Assembly: GCF_007830175.1 (NCBI RefSeq) | Contig: NZ_VLKH01000011.1 | Coordinates: 88,198 to 152,197, forward strand | Length of the DNA: 64,000 nt | Source: Sedimentibacter saalensis | Lineage (GTDB): Bacteria > Bacillota > Clostridia > Tissierellales > Sedimentibacteraceae | Direction: 5' to 3' | Part shown: piece after piece, positions 35,269-45,467 of the stretch | Layout of the letters: every line of letters begins with the position of its first letter | Position numbering within the stretch: the first letter of the stretch is position 1 | Made by a program: the position numbers and the translations under genes | The notes under the pieces: model-generated | Told to the model about the DNA's origin: nothing | Databases searched by the model: none | The model's input: only the letters and a program-made list of their open reading frames with translations

Positions 35269-37380
35269 ATGAAAGTAAAAGGTTTTAGTGGAAAGACAAA
35301 AAAATTTATTTCTATGTTTTTATGCATTTGCATGATAGTTTCTGTTGTTGGCTGTGCCAAGAAAACAGAAGCACCTGTTAATGAAGAAAAACCAGCAGAA
35401 CTGATCAATGGCAGTTTTGAGGGTACTGCCGGAGGTATGCAGGGACCAATAACTGTAAGCATTACTGTTAAAGACAGTAAAATTACAGACATTGAATTTA
35501 AAGAAAACAAGGAAACTCCAAATGTTTCAGTAGTAGCATTTGAGCGCATACCTAAACAAATAATCGAAAATCAAAGCTTGTCTGTAGACACTGTAACAGG
35601 TGCGACTTTGTCCAGTTTCGGCATTATAAATGCAGTTGCTGATGCAGCAAAAACAGCAGGGCTGGATGTAGATGCTTTAAAGGCAAACAAGGTTGCAGCA
35701 GCACCAAAAGAACCACAGACATGGGATACTGATGTTCTTGTAATGGGCGGAGGAGGAGCTGGTCTCACTGCAGCTATAAGCGCCGCAGAACAAGGAGCTA
35801 AAGTTATCCTTATTGAAAAAGGTTCTGTACTTGGCGGAAATACAATGATGGCAGGGGCAGCTTACAATGCTGTTGATACAGAAGCTCAAAGTGTAATGAT
35901 ACTGTCTAAGGCTCAAAAGAACACATTAGATAGTTATCTGAAACTTGATCCTGCTGATTCAAAGCTTAAGTTTGATGTCTATCCTGAATGGAAAGAAGTT
36001 TTGACAGAGCTGAAAGCTGATATTAATGCATTTTATGCAGCAAATGCAGGTAAAGAAGCCGGAGTCGACATGCCGGGTTTTGATTCTGTCGCACTGCATA
36101 TGTGGCATATTTATACTGGAGGGCTCAGACAATTATCTGATGGAAATTGGATAGCTCCAAAAGTTGATCTTGCAAGAAAGCTTGCTCAAAGTGCACTTGA
36201 CTCTTTTGTATGGATGGGAAGCGTTGGTCTTAATTCTTCATATGGCAAGACAGCTCAATATGGCAATGCGCCTGGAACCGGAACTGTTCTTGGAGCAATG
36301 TGGCCAAGAACACACAGTTTCATGTCAGGAGCTGATCGTATTCCTCAGCTTGTAAAGGTTGCTAAGGAAAAGGGTGTTGCTATATATACAGAAACCAGCG
36401 GTACTGAACTTTTAACAGATGCATCAGGCAAGGTAATCGGTGCAAAGGCTGAACAGGCAGACGGTACTCAGATCACAGTAAATACAACAAAAGGTGTAGT
36501 TCTTGCAACAGGTGGATACTGCGCAAATCCTGCAATGGTTAAGCAGTATGACAAATATTGGGGAGATGACCTTTCAGACAGAACTCTGTCAACTAACCTT
36601 GGTACTAATGAAGGCGATGGTATAATAATGGCACAGGCAATCGGTGCTGATTTAACAGGAATGGAAGTTGCACAGATGATGCCTTCTTCATCACCTGTAA
36701 AAGGAACCATGACTGACGGTATCTGGGCAGATGCAGCAGAACAGATTTGGATTGACGGAAATGGTAAGAGATTTGTAAATGAATATGCAGAGCGTGATGT
36801 TCTTGCAAAAGCTTCATTGGCACTTAAAGATAAAATTTTCTATATAGTTTATGCAGGCAGAGGAAATGTTGGAAACCCAAATGAGCTTATAAAGGGTACT
36901 GAATATGATGAACGTATTGCAGCCATGGTTGAAGGCGGACACATTTGGTACGGAAAAAATCTTGCAGAATTGGCAGAAGCCACAAAATCACCGGCAGCAG
37001 GCGTAGCACCTGCATTTACAGAAGAACAGCTTCGTGAAACTATTGAAAAATACAACAGCTATGTAGCAGCTCAAAAAGATGATGATTTTGGCAAAGAAGT
37101 ATTATCAGGAGCAATTGATCTTGACTATATTGAATCTCATGATGAGGTGGGAATTTGCATAAGCCCAAGAAAGGCTTCACTTCACCACACAATGGGCGGT
37201 GTTGTCATAGATACAGAAACTCATGTTATAGATAAAGATGGGAAAATTATTCCTGGTTTATGGGCAGCCGGAGAAGTTACCGGAGGAATCCATGGAGGAA
37301 ACAGACTTGGAGGAAATGCCATAGCTGATATATTCACATTCGGACGTATTGCAGGATTAAACGCTGCAAGCGGAAAATAA
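35269..37380 (+). CDS. Secreted flavinylated FAD-dependent reductase lipoprotein (fumarate/urocanate reductase-like)
   Basis: Extracytoplasmic lipoprotein (703 residues) with lipobox VVGC (Cys29). An FMN-binding domain (about 45-130) carries DTVTGATLSS (107-116); by homology to NqrC-type sites, FMN would be linked to Thr113 by an ApbE flavin transferase. A flavocytochrome-c type FAD domain (about 145-703) has VLVMGGGGAGLTAAISAAEQG, HHTMGG and HGGNRLGGNA, matching the FAD site and catalytic His and Arg regions of fumarate and urocanate reductases. It probably reduces an external electron acceptor during anaerobic growth. The substrate is not predictable, and no ApbE or quinone partner is visible here. 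Confidence 0.9.
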   Translation: MKVKGFSGKTKKFISMFLCICMIVSVVGCAKKTEAPVNEEKPAELINGSFEGTAGGMQGPITVSITVKDSKITDIEFKENKETPNVSVVAFERIPKQIIENQSLSVDTVTGATLSSFGIINAVADAAKTAGLDVDALKANKVAAAPKEPQTWDTDVLVMGGGGAGLTAAISAAEQGAKVILIEKGSVLGGNTMMAGAAYNAVDTEAQSVMILSKAQKNTLDSYLKLDPADSKLKFDVYPEWKEVLTELKADINAFYAANAGKEAGVDMPGFDSVALHMWHIYTGGLRQLSDGNWIAPKVDLARKLAQSALDSFVWMGSVGLNSSYGKTAQYGNAPGTGTVLGAMWPRTHSFMSGADRIPQLVKVAKEKGVAIYTETSGTELLTDASGKVIGAKAEQADGTQITVNTTKGVVLATGGYCANPAMVKQYDKYWGDDLSDRTLSTNLGTNEGDGIIMAQAIGADLTGMEVAQMMPSSSPVKGTMTDGIWADAAEQIWIDGNGKRFVNEYAERDVLAKASLALKDKIFYIVYAGRGNVGNPNELIKGTEYDERIAAMVEGGHIWYGKNLAELAEATKSPAAGVAPAFTEEQLRETIEKYNSYVAAQKDDDFGKEVLSGAIDLDYIESHDEVGICISPRKASLHHTMGGVVIDTETHVIDKDGKIIPGLWAAGEVTGGIHGGNRLGGNAIADIFTFGRIAGLNAASGK

Positions 37381-37408
37381 ACGAAAACTCCCGATAAATT
37401 AAATCACG

Positions 37409-37449
37409 AAAAACTGCCTCAGCAATTAATTTGCTTAGGCAGTTTTTTT
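37409..37449 (+). terminator. Intrinsic terminator after the reductase gene
   Basis: A 16-bp stem with one mismatch (about 37409-37425 with 37431-37446) ends in a T run. Confidence 0.85.
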
Positions 37450-37484
37450 ATGGATTAAAAGGCCGGTGTGCTGAAACTTTATGT

Positions 37485-39272
37485 TTAATAATTAATAGTT
37501 CTTAAAATCAGGTATTCATTGCTTTTAATGTTAAAACTGCTGCTTGTTTCCTTCTTGCCGTATTCCATCATGTTTTCTTTTAAATTTAACGTCACAGTGT
37601 TGGATGAAATATTAACTGCAATTATTAAGCGCATTTCATCATTAAACCTTTCAAATACATACATTCCTTTATCATGAACAAGGCATCTGTATTTTCCCTG
37701 AGAAAAAACAGATGAGCTTTTTCTTAATTTTCCCATGAATTTGTAATGACTTAATATTTCCTTGTTTTCTTCCCCCCAGGGATAGCATCTTCTGTTGAAG
37801 GGATCCGTCCACCCCTGCATTCCTGCTTCGTCTCCGTAATAAATGCATGGAATGCCTGGCAGTGTCATCTGCAGCAGTGTTGCAATTTTAAGTAGTCTTA
37901 TTCCCTCTGCAAGTTCATTGGCTGTAAGTGTAGCTTCTGCCATTTCTGATTTGCTTTCTGGAACATAGCTGCTGCCAATGACTGTGAGGATTCTTGCTGT
38001 GTCGTGTGTTCCTAAAATATTCATGAGGCAGTGTACAGACTGTGGAGGATACTTTTCAATAATCATGTTCATTGTCTCGTAAAGTTCACTGCAGTCTTTT
38101 GTTTGGATGAAGTTTATAATGGCATTTCGTAGTGGATAGTTCGTTACAGAATCAAGTTGTTTTCCCAGGAAATACTGCTTCAGATGTCCATAGGAAAATT
38201 TGTCTGAAGCATCTTCCCAAACTTCTCCCACTATGTAAGCATTTTTGTCTTTTTCCTTCACACATTTTCTTAAACTTTTTAAAAAGCTGTCGGGAAGTTC
38301 ATCTGCCACATCAAGGCGCCAACCCTTGACCCCGCAGTCTTGCCAGTTATTTAAAACTCCATTTTCTCCTGTGATAAATGCAATGTAATGTTTGTTTTCC
38401 TTGTTTACTGCAGGAAGTGTCTTGATATTCCACCAGCACACATAATCTTCATTCCAGCTGTTGAACATGTACCAGTCATAGTAAGGCGATGATTTGCTCT
38501 GGTATGCACCAATGGATTTGTAACGTCCCATTTTGTTGAAGTAAATGCTGTCTGAGCCTGTGTGGCTGAATACTCCGTCAAGAATGACGTTAATTCCAAA
38601 ATTGGAAGCTTCTGCGCAAAGTTTTTTTAGAGATTCTTCATTTCCAAACATGGGGTCAATGTTTAGGTAATCTCCTGTGTCGTACTTGTGGTTTGAATGG
38701 GCTTCGAAGACAGGAGAAACATAAATAGCCGACACACCAAGGTCCTTGATGTATGGGAGTTTTTTCTTTATACCATCGAGATTTCCACCGAAAAAGTCAT
38801 TGTTTTTTATTTCTCCTTTTTCATCAGGCAAGTACCGGGGAGTTCCTCCCCAGTCATTTCTTATGTCTATGTCATCATTTTTCATGAGGGTCATGTCTTT
38901 ATAAAACCTATCCACAAAAATATGATATATTATTCCTCCCTTAATCCAGTCAGGAGTTGCGAAATCATCATATACAAGAAGCTGATAAGAATTTGATTTG
39001 TCTTCCCCCATGATAAATGAGTAATAATAATTTCCTGCCTCTTCCAAAGTTAAGACAGCACGGTACAAGTCATGGCAGTTTTTAGCACCTACCCATTCCA
39101 TGGAAATTCTTTTGTGTGTTTCAACCGCATAATCCAGCCTTTTTTCTATTAGAACTTCTGGCTGCATGGGGAAATTTCGCTTCACATAAATCTTAAGCGA
39201 AATTTCATCACCTGTCTTGATCCCTCCCTGAGGAGACCTGAAAAATTCAGACTGACTGTCAAATATGAACAT
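37485..39272 (-). CDS. GH13 alpha-glycosidase (neopullulanase/cyclomaltodextrinase-like)
   Basis: Intracellular alpha-amylase family enzyme (595 residues). An N-terminal beta domain (about 1-105) precedes the TIM barrel, as in GH13_20 maltogenic amylases. Conserved regions are DGVFSHTG (region I), GWRLDVADEL (nucleophile Asp), IVGEVW (acid Glu) and GTHDTAR (region IV). No signal peptide is present. As last gene of the glycogen operon, 34 bp after glgP, it probably trims or debranches limit dextrins. No separate glgX or pullulanase gene is visible, so it may fill that role (inference). AAAGGA lies upstream of the start. Confidence 0.9.
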   Translation of the reverse strand: MFIFDSQSEFFRSPQGGIKTGDEISLKIYVKRNFPMQPEVLIEKRLDYAVETHKRISMEWVGAKNCHDLYRAVLTLEEAGNYYYSFIMGEDKSNSYQLLVYDDFATPDWIKGGIIYHIFVDRFYKDMTLMKNDDIDIRNDWGGTPRYLPDEKGEIKNNDFFGGNLDGIKKKLPYIKDLGVSAIYVSPVFEAHSNHKYDTGDYLNIDPMFGNEESLKKLCAEASNFGINVILDGVFSHTGSDSIYFNKMGRYKSIGAYQSKSSPYYDWYMFNSWNEDYVCWWNIKTLPAVNKENKHYIAFITGENGVLNNWQDCGVKGWRLDVADELPDSFLKSLRKCVKEKDKNAYIVGEVWEDASDKFSYGHLKQYFLGKQLDSVTNYPLRNAIINFIQTKDCSELYETMNMIIEKYPPQSVHCLMNILGTHDTARILTVIGSSYVPESKSEMAEATLTANELAEGIRLLKIATLLQMTLPGIPCIYYGDEAGMQGWTDPFNRRCYPWGEENKEILSHYKFMGKLRKSSSVFSQGKYRCLVHDKGMYVFERFNDEMRLIIAVNISSNTVTLNLKENMMEYGKKETSSSFNIKSNEYLILRTINY

Positions 39273-39306
39273 ATATTATCCTTTATAAATGTTGTAAGAT
39301 TACTTA

Positions 39307-41736
39307 TTATTTGTTAACAGGAGTCAATCCCCATATTTTCTCGGCATATTCCCTGACTGTCCTGTCGGAGGAAAATATTCCTGCTGATCCAATGTTCATT
39401 AGGGACATTTGATTCCATTTCATTTTGTCGCTGTAGTAAAGATGCGATGCTTTCCTGTGAATTTCCATGTAGGAGTCAAAATCAGCAAAACACATGTATG
39501 GATCTCCCACAGCAGATCCTCCCAAGAGATATTTGGAAATGGACTCGAAGGATTTTCCGTTTATGCCTTTATTTAAAAAATCTATTATTTTTCGAAGCTT
39601 CAGGTTTTTCTGATAATACTGTATGGAAGAATAGCCATGGTTCCAGATGCTTTCCACCTCGTGGTCACGAAGACCGAAAAGAAAGAAATTTTCCTCTCCA
39701 ACTTCCTTGATTATTTCAACATTGGCACCGTCGCATGTTCCGATTGTAAGAGCACCGTTGATCATGAACTTCATGTTTCCTGTTCCGCTTGCTTCCTTGC
39801 CTGCCAGGGATATCTGCTCGCTTATTTCACCTGCAGGGATTATGAGCTCAGCAAGGCTCACAGAATAATTTTCTAAGAAAACAACATTGATGTATTTTTT
39901 AACAAATGTATTTTTATTTATATAATCGCTGAGTGCAAATATGAGCTGAATTATTTCCTTTGCCCTGAAGTATCCAGGGGCAGCCTTGGCTGCAAATATG
40001 AATGTTTCAGGTACAATGTCAGCAATATTTCCTTCGTTTATATCTATTATGAGGCTTATGATCCGCATGGCATTTAAAAGCTGTCTCTTGTATTCATGAA
40101 GCCTCTTGGCCTGAATGTCAAATATGGAATCAACGTCAATGTTGATGTGGTTTTGTCTTGAAACGTGTTCTGCCACTCTTTTTTTATTCTGGTGTTTTAT
40201 TTCATCTAGTTTTGTCAGGACACTCTGGTCATTCTTATATTTTTTAAGAAGATTTAGCTTTTCAGGATTCAGGTAGTATTCTTCACCGAGAATATCCGTC
40301 AGCAAGTCCTTCAGCAATGGGTTTGCCTGATTGACCCATCTCCTGTGGGTTATTCCGTTTGTTACATTTATAATTTTACCTGGAGTGTATTCATTGAAAT
40401 CTTTGAAAATTGTTTTTTTAAGTATTTCCGTGTGAAGATCAGCCACGCCGTTTACACAGTGACTGCCCCGTATGCACAGGTTTGCCATGTTTATTTTTCC
40501 ATAGCCGAATATGGACATCTTGAGGGCCTTGTTTCTATCTCCCAAATTGTGGGCAGCCTCATCCATGAAACGACGATCTATTTCTGCAATTATCATGTGA
40601 ATTCTTGGAATCTTCACCTTGATTATGTTGTCTTCAAATGTTTCCAGCGCTTCAGAAAGTACAGTATGGTTTGTGTAGGAAACACTATCTACAACCATTT
40701 TCCACGCTTCATCCCATGAATAGTTGTAATCGTCCATAAAAATGCGCATGAGTTCCGGAATAACAAGGGCAGGATGGGTGTCATTTATGTGAATTGCATT
40801 TTTTTGACTGAAGTTATCAAGTGTATTGTACTTGCCGTAATGTACTTTAACAATGTTCTGGGCTGATGCTGAAACAAGAAAGTACTGCTGCTTCAATCTC
40901 AATATTTTACCTTCGTAGTGGTTGTCAGAAGGGTAGAGAACCTTTGATATTGCTTCGCCCAGCGAATCTTCTGCCAGGGCTCTTAAATAATCGCCCTGTG
41001 AGAACAGGTTCATGTCAATGCTGTTTAAGCTTCTTGATTCCCAGAGCCTTAATAAACTCACTCCTTTGCTGTCGTATCCTGATATCATCATGTCGTAGGG
41101 CACGGCTTCAATTTGAGTGGGGTAGTCGTGATGAATTTTCAAACCTTTATCGGTCCACTCTTCCCTGATTTTTCCGTCAAATTTAACAATAACTCTTTCT
41201 TCGGTACGTGGAATGAGCCATACATCTGAAGTTGTCAGCCAGTCATCGGGAAGTTCCGTCTGCCATCCGTCTATGATTTTCTGCTTGAAAAGCCCGAACT
41301 CATATTTTAATGAAAAACCAACGGCTGGGAAATTTCCGGTAGCAAGAGAGTCCATGAAACATGCAGCCAGCCTCCCAAGCCCTCCATTTCCCAGACCAGG
41401 GTCCTTTTCGATGCTGTACAGCTCTTCCAGGGATACATTATATTTTTTTAAAGCTTCAGAAACTTCCTGTTCGATTTTCAAGTTGTACAAATTGTTTCTC
41501 AGAGATTTACCTGTAAGAAATTCCATGCACAGGTAATAAACCTTCTTTTGCTGGTTTTTTGTAAACTGCTTTAAAAATGTATTTCTTTTTTTTAGCAGCA
41601 GATCTCTTATAACAGTTGAAAGTGCCCTGTAAACCTGGGTTGTGCTCGCAGAGTGTGGTTCAGTGTTCCAGTAACGGGAAATTTCCTCGTCAATCAATGC
41701 TTCCATTAGTGTTGCATTTATTTTTTGTTCCAACAT
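39307..41736 (-). CDS. glgP: Glycogen phosphorylase
   Basis: PLP-dependent GT35 enzyme releasing glucose 1-phosphate from glycogen (809 residues, normal length). The PLP site is EASGTGNMKFMINGALTIGT with the cofactor lysine; DPGLGNGGLGRLAACFMDSL near residue 95 is also diagnostic. Its ATG overlaps the glgA stop as TAATG (1 bp), so translation is probably coupled to glgA. Having synthase and phosphorylase in one transcript suggests that turnover is balanced at the enzyme level. Confidence 0.97.
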   Translation of the reverse strand: MLEQKINATLMEALIDEEISRYWNTEPHSASTTQVYRALSTVIRDLLLKKRNTFLKQFTKNQQKKVYYLCMEFLTGKSLRNNLYNLKIEQEVSEALKKYNVSLEELYSIEKDPGLGNGGLGRLAACFMDSLATGNFPAVGFSLKYEFGLFKQKIIDGWQTELPDDWLTTSDVWLIPRTEERVIVKFDGKIREEWTDKGLKIHHDYPTQIEAVPYDMMISGYDSKGVSLLRLWESRSLNSIDMNLFSQGDYLRALAEDSLGEAISKVLYPSDNHYEGKILRLKQQYFLVSASAQNIVKVHYGKYNTLDNFSQKNAIHINDTHPALVIPELMRIFMDDYNYSWDEAWKMVVDSVSYTNHTVLSEALETFEDNIIKVKIPRIHMIIAEIDRRFMDEAAHNLGDRNKALKMSIFGYGKINMANLCIRGSHCVNGVADLHTEILKKTIFKDFNEYTPGKIINVTNGITHRRWVNQANPLLKDLLTDILGEEYYLNPEKLNLLKKYKNDQSVLTKLDEIKHQNKKRVAEHVSRQNHINIDVDSIFDIQAKRLHEYKRQLLNAMRIISLIIDINEGNIADIVPETFIFAAKAAPGYFRAKEIIQLIFALSDYINKNTFVKKYINVVFLENYSVSLAELIIPAGEISEQISLAGKEASGTGNMKFMINGALTIGTCDGANVEIIKEVGEENFFLFGLRDHEVESIWNHGYSSIQYYQKNLKLRKIIDFLNKGINGKSFESISKYLLGGSAVGDPYMCFADFDSYMEIHRKASHLYYSDKMKWNQMSLMNIGSAGIFSSDRTVREYAEKIWGLTPVNK

Positions 41737-43178
41737 TATTTTTCTCCCTGGGTCAATAAACCTTGAAACATGTCAAAGTATTTATAAGCTGATGCATTCC
41801 AGCTAAAGTCAACATTCATGACTGCTTCAACAAGTTTTTCCCAATCTTTTTTTTCTGAGTATACTTTAAGTCCTCTTTTTATGGTTTCCGCAAGAACTCT
41901 TGGATTTTGTTCATAAAATGTAAAGCCGTTTCCAAAGCCTAGACTGCAGTCGTGTATGGAGTCTTTAAGACCTCCTGTTTCCCGCACAATTGGCACAGTA
42001 CCGTAACGGGATGCAATCATCTGAGCAATTCCACATGGCTCGCTTATGGATGGCATCAGGAGAAAGTCAGATCCCGCATAAATTTTGCGTGCCAGGTCTT
42101 GATTAAAATCAATTCTAACTGCCACCTTGTCATGGTATCGGTCCTGAAGAGACTTGAAGAAAAGTTCGTATCCCCGGTCTCCCTTTCCAAGTATTATGAA
42201 CTGCACCTTTTCTTTTAATACTTCCTCTATTCCATGAATGATAAGTTCAAAACCCTTGTGCTTAACAAGCCTTGAAATAATTGCAACAACCGGGATATTT
42301 TCATCCTGAGGAAGTCCTGCAAGCATCTGAAGGTTCAGTTTGTTAAGATATTTTTTCTTTATATCCTTGCTGCTGAAGTTTTCAAACAATGCACTGTCTG
42401 TTTCAGGATTGTAAAAGTCCGTATCTATGCCGTTTAAAATGCCTCTTAACTTATGAGAATTGCTGCTTATTATTTTTGCAAGACCGTGGGCATAGAAATC
42501 ATCCATTATTTCCCTTGAGTAACTTTCACTTACGGTGCTTATTATGTCACTTGTTTCCATAGCTCCCTTAAGGAGATTGATTGCACCGTTGTATTCTATG
42601 ATTGATTTTTCTTTTCCGTGGATGTCAAATACATCCTCGGCAATGTTCAAGTCATAAATTCCCTGGTATTCAATGTTGTGGATGGTGATTACTGTCTTTA
42701 TATTTTTATAATTTGAATAACTAGCATACTTTGTTTTGAGATATACAGGAATCAAAGACGTCTGCCAGTCGTTTGAAAGAATAATGTCCGGTACGAAATC
42801 AATCATAGGCAGTATAAAAAGAACTGCCTTTGAGAAAAAAGCAAATCTTTCGCCATCATCATAGTGACCGTAGCATTCGTTTCTTTTGAAATAATATTCA
42901 TTGTCGATGAAGTAATAAGTTACATTGTTCATCTTCTGCTTAAATACTCCGCAGTACTGCTGCCTCCATGCAAGAGGCACTGTTGTTTTTCCTGCAAACT
43001 CAAAACCGCTTCTGTCTGTTATGTTTTGGTACAGAGGAATTATTACTCGGATGTCTATTTTGTCACCGTATTTTTGGGAAAGCGCCTTTGGAAGAGAACC
43101 AGCCACATCACCCAGGCCTCCTGTTGCTATAAATGGAGCAGCTTCAGAAGCCGCGTACAATACTTTCATAACACTCAT
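41736..43178 (-). CDS. glgA: Glycogen synthase (ADP-glucose type)
   Basis: GT5 glycosyltransferase (480 residues) adding glucose from ADP-glucose to glycogen. The N-terminal loop reads ATGGLGDVAGSLPKAL, where most bacterial GlgA proteins have KTGGL; the substrate-binding Lys is Ala here. The C-terminal GT-B site SISEPCGIAQMIASRYGT is normal. AGGAGTG precedes the ATG at 43178. It starts 10 bp after glgD and is fused at its stop to the glgP start. Confidence 0.95.
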   Translation of the reverse strand: MSVMKVLYAASEAAPFIATGGLGDVAGSLPKALSQKYGDKIDIRVIIPLYQNITDRSGFEFAGKTTVPLAWRQQYCGVFKQKMNNVTYYFIDNEYYFKRNECYGHYDDGERFAFFSKAVLFILPMIDFVPDIILSNDWQTSLIPVYLKTKYASYSNYKNIKTVITIHNIEYQGIYDLNIAEDVFDIHGKEKSIIEYNGAINLLKGAMETSDIISTVSESYSREIMDDFYAHGLAKIISSNSHKLRGILNGIDTDFYNPETDSALFENFSSKDIKKKYLNKLNLQMLAGLPQDENIPVVAIISRLVKHKGFELIIHGIEEVLKEKVQFIILGKGDRGYELFFKSLQDRYHDKVAVRIDFNQDLARKIYAGSDFLLMPSISEPCGIAQMIASRYGTVPIVRETGGLKDSIHDCSLGFGNGFTFYEQNPRVLAETIKRGLKVYSEKKDWEKLVEAVMNVDFSWNASAYKYFDMFQGLLTQGEK

Positions 43179-43188
43179 ATAATCACTC

Positions 43189-44310
43189 CTATACTATCGA
43201 ATGTTTCTTAATAAAGAACGGGCAGCTGGAATAGCCTAGCAAGACTCTGTCATTGTTAACAAATGCATATGTATCTGAAATTATTGAATCGAGCTGGGCA
43301 TTTTCACCGATAGTTCCATGCTGCATTATAATTGAATTTTTAACAACAGCATTTTTTCCTATTTTTACATCTCTGAATATGATGCTGTTTTCAACAGTTC
43401 CTTCAATTGTACAGCCGCTGGCAATCAATGAATTTTTTACATTTGCATGCGATAAGTACTTCGTTGGTGTTGAATCCTTTGTCTTTGTAAATATGGGACC
43501 GGTTTTAGAATAAAACAAACTTTGCAGAACATCCATCTTTAATAGTTCCATGCTGTTGTCGTAATAGCTCTGCAGGGAATCTATGTGTGCATAGAACCCC
43601 TTGTATTCGTAGCCGTAAATTCTCAGGCTGTGTACTCTGGCAGCAAGGACATCGTAGCTGAAATCCTTGTAGTTTCGTGCAATGGCATCATGAATTAATG
43701 CCTCTAGAAAATCCTTGTTCATAACCCATGTGTTAAGACCAATGTTTTGGACACCGTTTATTATGGGATAAACAAGTATGTCTTTTGCCCGGCCTTCATC
43801 ATCAAATTCATACATTATTTTATGAATGGAACATGTCTTTTTAAGCGGATACTTTGTGTACACTGCAGTTATGTCTGAATTTTTTTCTTCATGATATTTT
43901 ATTACGTCCCTGTAGTTGATGTTGTAAATCATGTCGCTGTCTGACAAAACAACATATTTTTCCTTTGAAGATGATATATAGTCCAGTACTCTTTTTAAAG
44001 CGTCAAGCCTTCCGGTGAATAATCCGTGGTTTTCACCCAGGGCGTATGGAGGAAATATGAGTATACCTCCTTTTTTCCTTGACAAATCCCAGTCCTTGCC
44101 GGAGCCTACGTGCTCCATAAGAGAACGGTAGTTGCTTTTTGTTATGATGCAGATTTTATGCATTCCTGAGTTGACCATATTGGAAAGGGGGAAATCAATG
44201 AGCCTGTATCTTCCTCCGAATGGTATTGCAGCAACTGAACGGTGGGATGCAAGCTCTGTCATGCTCCAGTCCTGCATGTCAGAAAATATTATTCCTAAAG
44301 TATTGTTCAT
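43189..44310 (-). CDS. glgD: Glucose-1-phosphate adenylyltransferase, GlgD subunit
   Basis: Regulatory or accessory subunit of ADP-glucose pyrophosphorylase (373 residues), typical of Firmicutes with a GlgC/GlgD pair. It aligns with GlgC over the nucleotidyltransferase and left-handed beta-helix domains (FGGRYRLIDFPLSNMVNSG is conserved). It lacks the AGGxGxRL nucleotide-binding loop, having GIIFSDMQDWSMTELA instead, as expected for GlgD. The ribosome site TAAGGAGGG includes the glgC stop codon. Confidence 0.95.
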   Translation of the reverse strand: MNNTLGIIFSDMQDWSMTELASHRSVAAIPFGGRYRLIDFPLSNMVNSGMHKICIITKSNYRSLMEHVGSGKDWDLSRKKGGILIFPPYALGENHGLFTGRLDALKRVLDYISSSKEKYVVLSDSDMIYNINYRDVIKYHEEKNSDITAVYTKYPLKKTCSIHKIMYEFDDEGRAKDILVYPIINGVQNIGLNTWVMNKDFLEALIHDAIARNYKDFSYDVLAARVHSLRIYGYEYKGFYAHIDSLQSYYDNSMELLKMDVLQSLFYSKTGPIFTKTKDSTPTKYLSHANVKNSLIASGCTIEGTVENSIIFRDVKIGKNAVVKNSIIMQHGTIGENAQLDSIISDTYAFVNNDRVLLGYSSCPFFIKKHSIV

Positions 44311-44321
44311 AATGTCCCTCC

Positions 44322-45467
44322 TTACATGTTATTTATAACGCTGTCGCGTGGTATCACAGTTATTTCTGATTTTTGATCTTTTGGAGTCCCTATTTTTAAG
44401 CCAGGACCGATTTTCACCATTTCATCTATTATTGAATAGTTTACTTGGGAATTTTCCTTTATTTCAACATCAGCCATTACGATTGAATCTTTTACCACAG
44501 CATTTTCATTTACTTTAACACCTGAAAATATTATGGAGTTTTCAACTTTCCCAAGTATTACTGCTCCTTCGGAAACTATGGAGTTTTTTACTTCAGCTGA
44601 ACTGCTTATGTATTGAGGAGGCCTTTCCTCATGTCTTGAATATATGACCCAGTCTCCGTACAGGTCAAAACCATCGTGTCCCAACAAATCCATGTTTGCT
44701 TCCCATAGGGAATCAATTGTTCCTACATCTTTCCAGTATCCCTTGAATTCATAGGAGTACATCTTTTCTTCTGATTTCAGCATTGCAGGTATTACATCCT
44801 TGCCGAAATCTTTGGAAGATTCAGGGTTTGAATTGTCAAGCTCGAGATATTTCTTTAATTTATTCCATGAAAATACATAAATGCCCATGGAAGCAAGGGT
44901 GCTTTTTGGCCTTTTTGGTTTTTCTTCAAAATCTGTTATTCTTCCGTCTTCATCAGAGCTTAGAATTCCAAAACGGGATGCTTCCTTTTGACTGACATTG
45001 ATTACAGATATGGTGCAGTCGGCATTTTTTTCCTTGTGGTATTTTATCATTTGTGAATAATCCATTTTGTAAATGTGGTCTCCCGACAAGACAAGAACAT
45101 ATTCCGGATCATACTGATCGATAAAATCTATGTTTTGATAAATTGAATTTGCTGTTCCCAGGTACCATTCAGAATCTCCCACTCTCTGATATGGAGGAAG
45201 AATTTGTATTCCGCCGTGCATTCTGTCCAGGTCCCATGACTTTCCGTCTCCTATATATGAATTTAATATCAGCGGCTGGTACTGAGTGAGCACACCTATG
45301 GTGTCCAGTCCTGAATTTACACAGTTGGAAAGAGCAAAATCAATGATTCTGTACTTGCCTCCAAAGGGCACAGAGGGCTTTGCTATTTTTGTTGTGAGGG
45401 CCCCCAGCCTGCTTCCCTGCCCGCCGGCAAGAAGCATTACCACACATTCTTTTTTAGCTAATTTCAT
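44322..45467 (-). CDS. glgC: Glucose-1-phosphate adenylyltransferase, catalytic subunit
   Basis: ADP-glucose pyrophosphorylase (381 residues), the committed step of glycogen synthesis. [14 protein letters not shown] is the nucleotide loop, [15 protein letters not shown] the regulatory/substrate region, and [14 protein letters not shown] the metal-binding part. A C-terminal beta-helix of hexapeptide-like repeats follows. The start at 45467 has GGAGG 8 nt upstream and lies inside the end of glgB (14-bp overlap). A longer frame to 45506 would overlap glgB further without a ribosome site. Confidence 0.96.
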   Translation of the reverse strand: MKLAKKECVVMLLAGGQGSRLGALTTKIAKPSVPFGGKYRIIDFALSNCVNSGLDTIGVLTQYQPLILNSYIGDGKSWDLDRMHGGIQILPPYQRVGDSEWYLGTANSIYQNIDFIDQYDPEYVLVLSGDHIYKMDYSQMIKYHKEKNADCTISVINVSQKEASRFGILSSDEDGRITDFEEKPKRPKSTLASMGIYVFSWNKLKKYLELDNSNPESSKDFGKDVIPAMLKSEEKMYSYEFKGYWKDVGTIDSLWEANMDLLGHDGFDLYGDWVIYSRHEERPPQYISSSAEVKNSIVSEGAVILGKVENSIIFSGVKVNENAVVKDSIVMADVEIKENSQVNYSIIDEMVKIGPGLKIGTPKDQKSEITVIPRDSVINNM

